A DNA stretch of 64,000 nt from Microbacterium oxydans (GTDB lineage: Bacteria; Actinomycetota; Actinomycetes; Actinomycetales; Microbacteriaceae). The notes under the pieces were generated by a model, which was given only the letters and a program-made list of their open reading frames with translations, did no database searches and had not been told where the DNA came from. The DNA lies in assembly GCF_006540085.1 (NCBI RefSeq), contig NZ_BJOG01000008.1:310001-374000 (forward strand). The letters are read 5' to 3'. Shown here piece by piece: positions 46,836-54,998 of the stretch. The first letter of the stretch is position 1, and the number at the start of each line of letters is the position of its first letter. The translations under genes were made by a program, and so were the position numbers.

Positions 46836-47678
46836 TCACAGCGATTCCGCAGCCTCCCGCGCTTGCTCCAGATCGTGCGCCGCCACTTCCGTGCGCTGAG
46901 CCGCAGCAGCTCGTTCCGCCTCCGCGCGCGACACCTCGGCCTCGGCGCGCTCGGCATCGGCGCGGGCGCGGGCGAGCTCGGCCTCGAGTTCGGCGGTCCT
47001 GTCCGAGAGTTCAGAGATGTGCGCTCGCACCCTCTGCAGCGCCGCATCCCTCCGTGCGAGCTCTCGCTCCGCGACCGTGTGCTCCTTCTCCGCCGCCGCG
47101 ATCGCCCGCTCGGCGTCCCGGCGCGCCCGTCGCGCCTGCAGTTCATCCGTCGGAGGTCGCGGCGTCGGCTCGCGGTCGGGCACGTCGCCCGCCACCGCCT
47201 CACGGATCTCGCTCGCCGTGGCCGAGGGATCGAGAGCCCGCAGCAGTCGGCCGGAGGCGACGGCTGCGGCCGCCGCCGGATCGAAGAACGCCGCCGAGAT
47301 GGTCTGCTCGACCGCCTCGAGCGTCGACGGCGTCACGCGCTCCCCGCGCGCTGCGGCCAGCTCTCCTGCGGCCTGGGCGAGCCGCCGGGTGAGGGCACGG
47401 CGTTCCCGTCCCAGCTTCGCCAGCGCCGGCGCGTCCAGGTCGTCCTGGGCTTCGCGAAGCTCTCGCGCGAGCTCCAGCGCCTCCCCGAGCTGCGCCGCCC
47501 GCTCGCGCGCGAACACGTTCACCACCCAGGCCGCGATCGACGGCTTCCTGAGAGCGAGGATCCGGGAGGCGAGCTCCGGATCAGCCTCCCCCGCCCGGGC
47601 CTTGCGCGACGCCACGAACGATTCCGGGGCGTCGGAGTACAGCACGGCTGCGATCTCCTCGAATGTGGGACCGACCAT
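46836..47678 (-). CDS. Actinobacterial coiled-coil protein, function unknown
   Basis: The 280-residue protein is highly alpha-helical. The N-terminal half has the conserved-looking segment FVASRKARAGEADPELASRI then LRKPSIAAWVVNVFARER; the C-terminal third (about 180-275) is a continuous Ala/Glu/Arg coiled coil. I recognise it as a conserved actinobacterial type but not as a named family. A TAGGGT box lies 6 nt before the ATG, indicating leaderless expression. There is no signal peptide or membrane helix. Confidence 0.82.
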   Translation of the reverse strand: MVGPTFEEIAAVLYSDAPESFVASRKARAGEADPELASRILALRKPSIAAWVVNVFARERAAQLGEALELARELREAQDDLDAPALAKLGRERRALTRRLAQAAGELAAARGERVTPSTLEAVEQTISAAFFDPAAAAAVASGRLLRALDPSATASEIREAVAGDVPDREPTPRPPTDELQARRARRDAERAIAAAEKEHTVAERELARRDAALQRVRAHISELSDRTAELEAELARARADAERAEAEVSRAEAERAAAAQRTEVAAHDLEQAREAAESL

Positions 47679-47740
47679 GTCGCCACCCTACGCCGATACC
47701 GGTCGCCCGCCCGGGCTCCGCCCTGTGACCCCGCCCGCGA

Positions 47741-48013
47741 TCACAACAAGTCGTACTCCCCGCCGTACGGCACCGCACTGTCGCCGGTGTCCCGCGCGTC
47801 GAATTCCACCGTCTCGACCGAGATCACGACGTGTGTGACCGAGGAGATCAACACGCTGACCGAGCGATTGCCCACCACCGAGAATTCGACGAACCCGCCT
47901 CCGGTCTGGATCGCCTCCTCTATCCGACCTCTCAGCTCGACGGCATCCTCCCCCTGCGCCAGGAAGAACTCTGATTCATTGAGCGCAATCCGCGTGCGCG
48001 CCATCGTCTGCAC
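47741..48013 (-). CDS. Small beta-rich protein, function unknown
   Basis: A 90-residue acidic protein of alternating strands (FVEFSVVGNRSVSVLISSVTHVVISVETVEF in part) with a short helix (AVELRGRIEEAI) and an acidic C-terminus (VPYGGEYDLL). I do not recognise the family. GTG at 48013 is preferred because GGAGG lies 5 nt upstream; the ATG at 48004 would leave that site 14 nt away. It sits alone between the coiled-coil gene and a divergent DUF7882-type gene. Confidence 0.75.
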   Translation of the reverse strand: MQTMARTRIALNESEFFLAQGEDAVELRGRIEEAIQTGGGFVEFSVVGNRSVSVLISSVTHVVISVETVEFDARDTGDSAVPYGGEYDLL

Positions 48014-48137
48014 CTTGTCCTCCGCTCGTTGTCATTCCGTTGTCGTCATCCTGAGACGGTAACGAGTACATCCGGGCTCGCAGAGGGGGTTGCGCATGAG
48101 CCGCAGAAGAGGCAGTGCGCCGGTGTACCGTGATCAC

Positions 48138-48443
48138 ATGGGCAGACTCCGCTACGACGGGACCTCGGATCCGATCCTCATCGAAGACGCGACTCTGGCG
48201 CACCTCAAGATCGTCATCTCGACCAAGCTCCGCCGCCAGGAGAGCTTCATGATGACCTGGCTCCCGGTCAACGGCGGGGTCGACAAGCGCGCCACCGTGT
48301 GGATCCATCCGGCGATCCCGCTGCAGTTCGGGTACGACGCCGCCGAGCCTCCGGCGATCGATCCGCGACTGATCGCCGACATGATGCAGGCGCTCAACGC
48401 GTCGGGCGAACTCGTGCTCGATCATCTGATCTCCCCCGCCTGA
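48138..48443 (+). CDS. DUF7882-type small protein ('ATP-dependent DNA ligase' misnomer)
   Basis: The 101-residue protein begins MGRLRYDGTSDPILIEDATL and contains SFMMTWLPVNGGVDKRATVWIHP in pieces typical of a Microbacteriaceae family that databases often call ATP-dependent DNA ligase. No ligase motif (KxDG) is present, so that name is wrong for this protein. It may have a compact beta fold. A TACCGT box lies 6 nt before the ATG, consistent with leaderless initiation. Confidence 0.85.
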   Translation: MGRLRYDGTSDPILIEDATLAHLKIVISTKLRRQESFMMTWLPVNGGVDKRATVWIHPAIPLQFGYDAAEPPAIDPRLIADMMQALNASGELVLDHLISPA

Positions 48444-48492
48444 CCCCGAGTACCTCCGCAGGACCCGCCGCGGATCCGGCTACGCTGTGCCC

Positions 48493-49017
48493 GTGGATGC
48501 CGCCCCCTATCTCCTGCTCGGTCTGCCGATCCTCGCGCTGATCATCGGCGGCCCGATCCTCAGGAGTCGTATGGGTCGCCGTGCCTCTGCAACCGGAGCC
48601 AAGGCAGGAAAGAAGTTCGCGGACGAGAAGCTCGAGACGGCGCTCGGCGAACTCGGCACCACTCTGGTGATCCACGCACCAGAGCCGCGCGCGAGAGAGA
48701 TCATCGCCTCCGCGATGGCGGGGAAGGAACGGGAGTACGTGATCCGCAGCGACGGCGGTTACGGCATCCGCTTCGTCGAACCCGATGACACGCTCGTCCG
48801 ACTCGGTCCCGTCACCGAGGGCACCCGGATGCAGATCGAGACCTTCCGCGACTACTTCGGTTTTCCCCAGACCGTTCAGTTCTGGACGGAGCTGCGTGCA
48901 CGCGTCGCCGCCGCGGCGGAGGCCCACGAGGTCACGGTCGCAGAGGGCAAGCCCATCCGCTACGTCCGCGGCGAGACGATCGACGACCGGAACGCCCGCT
49001 GGGTGCAGGCCCCCTGA
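48493..49017 (+). CDS. Membrane-anchored protein of unknown function
   Basis: The 174-residue protein has one N-terminal membrane helix (YLLLGLPILALIIGGPIL) followed by a basic region and a soluble alpha/beta domain (TLVIHAPEPRAREIIASAMA, ..YVIRSDGGYGIRFVEPDD) facing the cytoplasm if N-out. GTG at 48493 is chosen over the GTG at 48487 because TACGCT lies exactly 6 nt upstream of the former. No family is recognised. Confidence 0.78.
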   Translation: MDAAPYLLLGLPILALIIGGPILRSRMGRRASATGAKAGKKFADEKLETALGELGTTLVIHAPEPRAREIIASAMAGKEREYVIRSDGGYGIRFVEPDDTLVRLGPVTEGTRMQIETFRDYFGFPQTVQFWTELRARVAAAAEAHEVTVAEGKPIRYVRGETIDDRNARWVQAP

Positions 49018-49161
49018 CCTGGGTCACGCGCCTTCAGCCGATGCAGGCGAAACACGGACGCACAACAAACCGCAGACGCAACTAGGCTGGAGGGCGCGCC
49101 CCGCCCGCCGGGCCTCCGCCGGGTCACGGTGGTGGCGTGCGCCCTGACGACCTCCTCCGGT

Positions 49162-49207
49162 CCACACGGTCCCGACTGACGGGACGGAGCCGCCGCTCCC
49201 GGTGTGG
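49162..49207 (+). ncRNA. Possible three-way-junction fold in the DivIVA-like gene leader
   Basis: CCACAC (49162-49167) pairs with GTGTGG (49202-49207) and encloses two perfect hairpins: GTCCCG/CGGGAC with a 5-nt loop and GGAGC/GCTCC with a 4-nt loop. The fold ends about 8 nt before the GAAAGG ribosome site. A further GC-rich helix (GGGCGC/GCGCCC) lies upstream. Such structure can occur by chance in GC-rich DNA, so function is unproven. Confidence 0.4.
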
Positions 49208-49230
49208 CCACGCCAGAAAGGCAAATACCC

Positions 49231-50622
49231 ATGAGCGAATCCCCCGGAACCGCAGACCGTGACGGCGAGCGCTCGCCGGACTTCTTCGACCAGCTGATCG
49301 AGACCTCGCCCCGCGACCAGCAGGGCGCGTTCACCATCGGCTTCCGCGGATACGACAAGGGCGAGGTCGACGCCGCGCTCTCCGCGCTTCGCAACCAGCT
49401 CAAGCAGGCCGCCGCAGACGTGGCCGAGGCTCAGGCGCGCGAAGAAGAAGCCGTCGAAGCGGTGCGGGAAGAGGAGCGCAAGGCTCGCGAGGCGCTCGAG
49501 AGCGAGCTCACGGCCGCGAACGCCAAGGCCTCCGACGCCGAGCAGCAGGTCGCCACACTCACCTCCGAGCTCGTCGACGCCCCGCAGCCCGACGGCGAGG
49601 AGGCCCCGTCGCGCCAGCAGTTCGAAGCGATCCTCCGTGTCGCGGAAGAGCAGGCGAACGTCCTCATCCAGAACGCCGCGGTGCAGGCCGATCGCCTGAT
49701 GACCTCCGCTCGCGAGGAGGTGGCCGCGCAGCGCGCCGAGGCCGAGGCCGACGCGGAGCGCATCACCGACCAGGCGCAGCGCGACGCCGATCAGGTGCGC
49801 CTGAAGATGGACACCGAGTACACGGCTCACGAGGCGCGCATCGAGCGCGAGGCCGCGCACGCCGCGGAGAAGGTGAACCAGGCCGCTCAGGAGGCCACGG
49901 CGATCCGCACCGAGGCCGAGAAGGGCGCGGCAGCACTGCGCTCCCTCGTCACCCGTGAGACGACCCAGCTGCGCGCCGATGCCGAGCGCGATGTGCGCGA
50001 CATGAACGCCCGCGTGCTCGAGTTCGAGGAGACCCTCACCCGCCGTCAGGACGACGCGCAGCAGGAGTTCCTGGTGCTGCACAACCAGGCGGTGGCGCAC
50101 GCGGAGCGGATCACCAACGACGCCAACGAGCAGGTCACGGCCTCGCTCGAGCACGCCCAGCGCATCTCTGCACGCGCCGAGGACTACGAGCGCCTGACCC
50201 GCTCGCAGGCGCAGGCGATCGAGGCCGAGGCTCAGGTCCGCGCACGTGAGACCCTGGAGCGCGCACGCGCCAAGGCCCAGAAGATCGTCGATTCGGTCAC
50301 CGGCCACACCACTGCCGTGCTGCACGACGCGGAGGACCGCACCCGCCAGCTGCGGTGGCAGCAGCAGCAGCTGTCGAGCTTCATGGCGGAGGTGCGCGAA
50401 CTCATCCGCCCCGACGGCATCTTCTCCGACGAGTCGCTGCCGACGGAGATCACCGGAGCGGACGCGCCTGCCGCCCCGGCTCCCGAAGCTGCGGTCGCCG
50501 ACGAGGCGCCGGAGGAGACCTTCCTCGGCGACGAGGTGCTCGAGGACGAACTTGACGATGACCGTCCGCTCGAGAAGATCACGATCGACGTGGTGGAGAC
50601 CAAGAAGAAGTCCTCAAAGTAA
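49231..50622 (+). CDS. DivIVA-like coiled-coil cell envelope protein
   Basis: The 463-residue protein has an N-terminal DivIVA-like motif (FTIGFRGYDKGEVDAALSAL, about 34-53) and then a very long coiled coil (about 55-400) rich in Ala, Glu, Gln and Arg. The tail is acidic (DDRPLEKITIDVVETKKK). DivIVA/Wag31-type proteins mark poles and septa in actinobacteria and scaffold growth; this longer form may be a relative that shapes or links the envelope machinery. A GAAAGG site sits 9 nt before the ATG, and the leader of about 200 bp is unusually structured. It ends at a strong hairpin. Confidence 0.85.
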   Translation: MSESPGTADRDGERSPDFFDQLIETSPRDQQGAFTIGFRGYDKGEVDAALSALRNQLKQAAADVAEAQAREEEAVEAVREEERKAREALESELTAANAKASDAEQQVATLTSELVDAPQPDGEEAPSRQQFEAILRVAEEQANVLIQNAAVQADRLMTSAREEVAAQRAEAEADAERITDQAQRDADQVRLKMDTEYTAHEARIEREAAHAAEKVNQAAQEATAIRTEAEKGAAALRSLVTRETTQLRADAERDVRDMNARVLEFEETLTRRQDDAQQEFLVLHNQAVAHAERITNDANEQVTASLEHAQRISARAEDYERLTRSQAQAIEAEAQVRARETLERARAKAQKIVDSVTGHTTAVLHDAEDRTRQLRWQQQQLSSFMAEVRELIRPDGIFSDESLPTEITGADAPAAPAPEAAVADEAPEETFLGDEVLEDELDDDRPLEKITIDVVETKKKSSK

Positions 50623-50628
50623 CGCACG

Positions 50629-50674
50629 AACGACAGAGGCGCGAGCAGGGATTCCTGCTCGCGCCTCTGTCGTT
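50629..50674. terminator. Strong 21-bp hairpin terminator
   Basis: AACGACAGAGGCGCGAGCAG pairs perfectly with 50655-50674, extended by one G-C pair around a 4-nt loop. It lies 7 bp after the DivIVA-like stop and 34 bp before the convergent desaturase stop. The AAC/GTT ends give a short U-run in one direction. Confidence 0.85.
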
Positions 50675-50707
50675 CCCGGACTGATCAGGCCCGGTGATGT
50701 CTGGGGG

Positions 50708-51880
50708 CTACCCCCGGCCGAACTGCGCCACTGCCGGGCAGTCGAAGGGATCGGCTCCGGCGGAGAGACCGACCCGGTTCAGGTACTCGATGACGATCAT
50801 GTAGGACCGACCGAGGCTGGTCTCCGTGTAGGGCACGTCGTTCGCCGCGCAGTAGTCGCGAACGATCTCCCGCGCCTTCGCGAGGTGCGGTCGCGGCATG
50901 CTCGGGAAGAGGTGGTGCTCCACCTGGTAGTTGAGGCCGCCCATGAGCCAGGTCGTCCACCATCCACCGCTGATGTTGCGGGAGGTGCGCACCTGCTTGG
51001 TGAAGAAGTCGAGACGGGCGCCGGGCTCGATGATCGGCATCCCCTTGTGGTTAGGCGCGAACGCGGCCCCCATGTAGACGCCGAAGACCGCGAACTGCAC
51101 CCCCATGAAGGCGAAAGCCATACCGAGGGGGAGCATCATGAACACGGGCACCAGGATGAGGGCGAACCGAAGCGCAATGATGCTCAGCTCGGTCCAACGT
51201 CCCTTGACGTTCTTCGTCGTCATGAGGTACTTCAGGCCGAGGAAGTGGAGGTTCAGCCCCTCGAGGGTGAGGAGCGGGAAGAAGAGCCAGCCCTGCTTGC
51301 GGGTGATCAGCTTGATCAGGCCCTTGGACTTGGCGGCATCCTCCTCGAGGAACGAGATCGTGTCGACTTCGATATCGGGGTCCTTGCCGACCTGGTTCGG
51401 GTTCCCGTGGTGCTTGGTGTGCTTCGAGTCCCACCACGAGTAGCTCATGCCGATGCTGGCGATCACGATGCGGGCGAGCTTGAAGTTCGCCGGCCCGGTG
51501 GAGAGGATCTGGCGGTGCGCGGCCTCATGCCCGAGGAACGCGATCTGCGTCAGGACGATGCCGAGCCCTGCGGCGATGAGCAGCTGGAACCAGCTGTCGC
51601 CGAGCAGGATGAAGCCGGTGATGAGACCGCCGAGCGCGACAGCGATGCCGGTGGCCACGAAGATGTAGAACCACTGGGTCCGCTGCAGCAGCCCGGTCTC
51701 CTTGACCACCTGCGAAACCTGCTTGTACGCCTTCGCCATGGGAGGGAAGTCTGCGTTGCCGGAATACGTCTGACGAATCGGACCCAGCGTTGCCGCGGTC
51801 GGTTCGATCTGTGTGAGGGAGATGATCTTCTCCTGACGATCGGAGCCCTTGAGCTGTGAAAGCCCAAGGCAGCTGCCCAA
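50708..51880 (-). CDS. Membrane fatty acid desaturase
   Basis: The 390-residue di-iron enzyme has four membrane segments and three histidine boxes: GHEAAH (about 142), KHTKHHGN (about 178) and QVEHHLFP (about 316). It introduces a double bond into acyl chains of membrane lipids or acyl-CoA/ACP. The TTG at 51880 is taken as the start because GAGG lies 6 nt upstream (GAGGTAAGCG); no ATG or GTG occurs between it and the conserved core. The N-terminal 30 residues are poorly conserved-looking, so an internal start cannot be excluded. Confidence 0.9.
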   Translation of the reverse strand: MGSCLGLSQLKGSDRQEKIISLTQIEPTAATLGPIRQTYSGNADFPPMAKAYKQVSQVVKETGLLQRTQWFYIFVATGIAVALGGLITGFILLGDSWFQLLIAAGLGIVLTQIAFLGHEAAHRQILSTGPANFKLARIVIASIGMSYSWWDSKHTKHHGNPNQVGKDPDIEVDTISFLEEDAAKSKGLIKLITRKQGWLFFPLLTLEGLNLHFLGLKYLMTTKNVKGRWTELSIIALRFALILVPVFMMLPLGMAFAFMGVQFAVFGVYMGAAFAPNHKGMPIIEPGARLDFFTKQVRTSRNISGGWWTTWLMGGLNYQVEHHLFPSMPRPHLAKAREIVRDYCAANDVPYTETSLGRSYMIVIEYLNRVGLSAGADPFDCPAVAQFGRG

Positions 51881-51981
51881 CGCTTACCTCACAGTAGCCC
51901 TAGCTCTATACGCGTCAGGGAATACATCGGAACCTCTCGCCGACCCTTCAGCCGAGCCCGGCTGCGGATGTCCGAGGGGGC

Positions 51982-52278
51982 TCAGGCCCGCGCGCGTCGG
52001 GTCCGGCGTCGCCACGCTCGCGGAAGGATCGAGGGGAAGTCGGGGGTCGACCGAGAGGGTCGGTTCGCGTCTTCGAGGGCGCGGAAGGCGGCATCGAGCG
52101 AATCGAAGACTCCGAGTTCGGTGCCGTGATTGTCGCGCACGAGGTGCGCGCTGCCGTCGAACTCGACGAAGCCGGCGAACTCGCCGCCGCGCGTCGCGAC
52201 GTGCACATCGACGTCGGCCTGTTTCCAGGTCAACGGGTCGGAAGGGGGAAGTGTGGTGCTGCTCATGGTCATACTCAT
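51982..52278 (-). CDS. Small hypothetical protein
   Basis: The 98-residue protein has an alternating strand region (DVDVHVATRGGEFAGFVEFDG, AHLVRDNHGTELGVFDSLDAA in part) and a basic C-terminus (RAWRRRTRRARA). I do not recognise a family. Three closely spaced ATG codons (52278, 52272, 52266) are possible starts and none has a good ribosome site. The position upstream of the desaturase on the same strand leaves 101 bp between them. Confidence 0.65.
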   Translation of the reverse strand: MSMTMSSTTLPPSDPLTWKQADVDVHVATRGGEFAGFVEFDGSAHLVRDNHGTELGVFDSLDAAFRALEDANRPSRSTPDFPSILPRAWRRRTRRARA

Positions 52279-52467
52279 TGCTGTGTGGCGGACACGCGTG
52301 GCGCTCCGCAAGATGTGAGACCGAGGGCGGATTCCGCACGCATCGATGTGCGCGGTCCGTGATGGCCCTGATCAGTGGCGACGTGGCGGCCGAGAGGGGC
52401 GATGCACACACGTTGCTCGACAAGCATAGCAGATCTCCCCTCTCGACCTCAGGAGCCCCGATGCGGC

Positions 52468-53427
52468 TCAGCTCGACGGCCGGCCGCCGCCTGGCCCGCC
52501 CTGACTTCCGCCCGCGGCGGGAGCTGTCTCGGTATCGATGCCGACCACGAGCGTCGCCTTATACCCGCCCTGCACGCCGCCCGTGACCGTGGCCAGTTGC
52601 AGCGCTCCGGAATCGTCGCCGAAGACGTTGTCGCTCGCCAGCGTGATCTGCGACAGATTCCTCGCGGATCCGTCGTAGGCCGACTCGGCGTAGACGTCCG
52701 CGCATGCCGCTTCCGGAAGTGCCAGCTGCGAGGTAGCGATGGCCGCCGTCGAGTCGGTGATCGAGCCGACATCCGGATACACCTCGAAGTGGATGTGCGG
52801 CCAGCGGCCCGAGTAGCACCCGGGGAACACAGAGGTGAACGAGACCCTGCCGTCGGCGTCCGCCACCTGCACACCCCTCAGGTAGGTGACGTCCTCCAGC
52901 CCCGAGGAGTACATCGAGTACTCTCCCTGGGCGGTGCAGTGCCACGCGTAGACGGCGACACCGGCGAAAGGCAGGCCTCCGTTCGCCAGATCGATGACCC
53001 GCAGCTCGAAGGTGAGGGGCACTCCCTCCGCCGTCGCTCCGCCGTCGATCGAGGACCGGATGTCCTGACGCACGATGCCGGCGTCCTCGAGCACATCGGG
53101 CCCGTTCGACCCGTCCCCCGGATACGGCCCCGCCGTCTCGTCGGGGATCTCATCGACGCTCACGGACTCGCCATCCGATGTCGTCGTCGTGCTCGGCGTC
53201 GGCGTCGGTGTCGACGTCGCAGCTCCGCCCGAGTCGGACGGCGTGCAGGCCGCGAGGACCACGGCTCCGATACCGAGACCCGCGAGGCCGAGCACACCGC
53301 GTCGACTCAGCAGGGTGCGGATGTCGAAGGCCGCCCCCTGGTCGACGACCTCCTCGTCGACACGATCGAGCAGCCTCCCCTCGTACGCCGGACCATCGGG
53401 GGTCTGGGTGGGTTCCGGAATGCTCAT
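52468..53427 (-). CDS. Secreted intradiol ring-cleavage dioxygenase-like lipoprotein
   Basis: The 319-residue precursor has a twin-arginine signal with lipobox (LLSRRGVLGLAGLGIG...AACTPS) and a Ser/Thr/Pro linker. Its C-terminal domain resembles intradiol dioxygenases: ETAGPYPGDGSNGPDVL near the start, then VAVYAWHCTAQGEYSMYS and FPGCYSGRWPHIHFEVYPD, which include the Tyr and His iron ligands of protocatechuate/catechol dioxygenases. These cleave catechols between the hydroxyls. An extracellular lipid-anchored form is a known subgroup in actinobacteria. GGAGG lies before the ATG. Substrate is unknown. Confidence 0.9.
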   Translation of the reverse strand: MSIPEPTQTPDGPAYEGRLLDRVDEEVVDQGAAFDIRTLLSRRGVLGLAGLGIGAVVLAACTPSDSGGAATSTPTPTPSTTTTSDGESVSVDEIPDETAGPYPGDGSNGPDVLEDAGIVRQDIRSSIDGGATAEGVPLTFELRVIDLANGGLPFAGVAVYAWHCTAQGEYSMYSSGLEDVTYLRGVQVADADGRVSFTSVFPGCYSGRWPHIHFEVYPDVGSITDSTAAIATSQLALPEAACADVYAESAYDGSARNLSQITLASDNVFGDDSGALQLATVTGGVQGGYKATLVVGIDTETAPAAGGSQGGPGGGRPSS

Positions 53428-53504
53428 GAAGCTCTCCTCCTCGACGGGCTGTTGGTGATGACCACCAGCGTCGCGGAGCTTCCGATCAGGCGCTCCTGCG
53501 CCCG

Positions 53505-54689
53505 CTATGCCTTTTCTATGTGCGGGGAATCGACCGGCGGACGCAGCACCAGCACCACCACGACTCCGACGAGGATGAGGGCGGTGAGCGTCACCGGAAC
53601 CGGCAGCACGGGGTCGAGCAGCACCAGCACCGCCGCGACCGGGACGACCGTGTTCACGACACGATCCGCGTTCTCACGGATGGCGATCCACCAGATGCCC
53701 ACCAGGAAGATCGCGATCGGGATGGTGACCGTGAACGATGCGGCGATGTTCGACAGATGGCTCTTCCCGGTCAGGACGTCGAGCTCCACCTCGATGCCCG
53801 CCGAGAAGGCGGCCGCCGCCGCGAAGACGAAGTAGTGCGTGTATCCGTAGCGCAGCGACCGCGCGAAGCTCGAGATGGCACGGTGATGCGGCGGCCAGAA
53901 ATAGATCCACCAGAGAGACGCCGTCACGACGAGCGTCAACACCGAGATCGCGATCAGCGGCCCGAGACTCTCGACCTTGTCGAGCGCATCGATGATCGCG
54001 TTCGCCGAGGCCAGCAGGCTCTCGCCGAGCACGATGAGCGTGAAGAGTCCGTAGCGCTCGGTGATGTGATGCGGATGCCACGGATTCTGCTTGCGGAACT
54101 CGGCGAACACCGGGACGCTGATCTCGATCAGGGCGAACAGCACGAACGCGGCGATCTGCAGGGGGCCGGTGGGTATGAGGAGGAACAGGATCCACAGCAC
54201 CTGGACGGCAGCGATGCCGAACGCGTACCGTCGCGTCACCGACCGCAGCTGACCGGCCGACCGCGACGCCCGCAGCCACTGCGCCACCATCGCCACGCGC
54301 ATCACGACGTACCCGAGCACCGGAACGGTGAAGTCCCCCTCGTTGAACGCTCGGGGGATGCCGGCGGCGAAGACGAGGACGCCGCCCATCTGCACGAAGG
54401 TCGTGACGCGGTAGAGCCAGTCGTCCGTGTCGAACGATGTGGCGAACCAGGTGAAGTTCATCCAGGCCCACCAGATCGCGAAGAACAGCATCGCATAGGA
54501 CGTGATGCCGTGCAGGAACTCTCCTTCGCTGAGGGCGTGGTGCAGCTGAGCGGAGGCGATGCTCACCGCCACCACGAAGACGAGGTCGAAGAAGAGCTCG
54601 AGCGGACTCGCGGTGCGATGCGGCTGCGCCGGGTCGCGCGGCAGCATGGTTCGCAGCTGGAAGCGTGGATTGTCGATGTTCGCGGTCAC
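53505..54689 (-). CDS. ltrA: Low temperature requirement protein A (LtrA)
   Basis: The 394-residue protein has about ten membrane helices and the family motif ASPLELFFDLVFVVAVSIAS near the N-terminus (about 27-46), with WWAWMNFTWFATSFDTDDWLYR further on. LtrA was named from a cold-sensitive Listeria mutant; its molecular role is unknown. GTG at 54689 is chosen because a TATCCT box lies exactly 6 nt upstream; a longer ATG start at 54737 has no such signal. Confidence 0.9.
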   Translation of the reverse strand: MTANIDNPRFQLRTMLPRDPAQPHRTASPLELFFDLVFVVAVSIASAQLHHALSEGEFLHGITSYAMLFFAIWWAWMNFTWFATSFDTDDWLYRVTTFVQMGGVLVFAAGIPRAFNEGDFTVPVLGYVVMRVAMVAQWLRASRSAGQLRSVTRRYAFGIAAVQVLWILFLLIPTGPLQIAAFVLFALIEISVPVFAEFRKQNPWHPHHITERYGLFTLIVLGESLLASANAIIDALDKVESLGPLIAISVLTLVVTASLWWIYFWPPHHRAISSFARSLRYGYTHYFVFAAAAAFSAGIEVELDVLTGKSHLSNIAASFTVTIPIAIFLVGIWWIAIRENADRVVNTVVPVAAVLVLLDPVLPVPVTLTALILVGVVVVLVLRPPVDSPHIEKA

Positions 54690-54998
54690 CGCGACAGGAT
54701 AGCCCGCCGGCGGCCGCCTCCCGCAGCCGCCGTTCATCCAATCAACAGAATTACCTTCCGGTGCAGCCGGTGTTCCGCTACACTGAGTCGAGTCTGCAGT
54801 GCCTGCTGTCAGCGATCACCGTGTGGGACGGTGAGAACGCACTCCGTGATGTGGGAATCATGGGGAGTTTCAGCAGGACCCGAGGGGTCGGGACGCAGAC
54901 GAAAGCCGTGAACGTGGGGTTCATGGTCTGGGGAAACTGGGGAAACACATGTCGCACTGGGGATTTCTGCGTACATTCACGGCTCATGGGGCCTCGGC
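54690..54998 (+). promoter_or_regulatory. Long regulatory region before the exopolysaccharide operon
   Basis: This 309-bp gap has no plausible gene. It holds a tandem TGGGGAAAC TGGGGAAAC (54929-54946, period 9), a further TGGGGATTT at 54958 and related TGGGG boxes at 54861 and 54915. A TACATT -10-like box lies at 54972-54977 without a good -35, so an activator binding the repeats could drive transcription of the priming transferase. A second candidate promoter is TTCCGG-17-TACACT near 54757-54785. Confidence 0.55.

Noticed and set aside
48138..48443. ATP-dependent DNA ligase
   Set aside because: The 101-residue protein lacks the KxDG nucleotidyl-transfer motif and is far too short; the label is a database misnomer.
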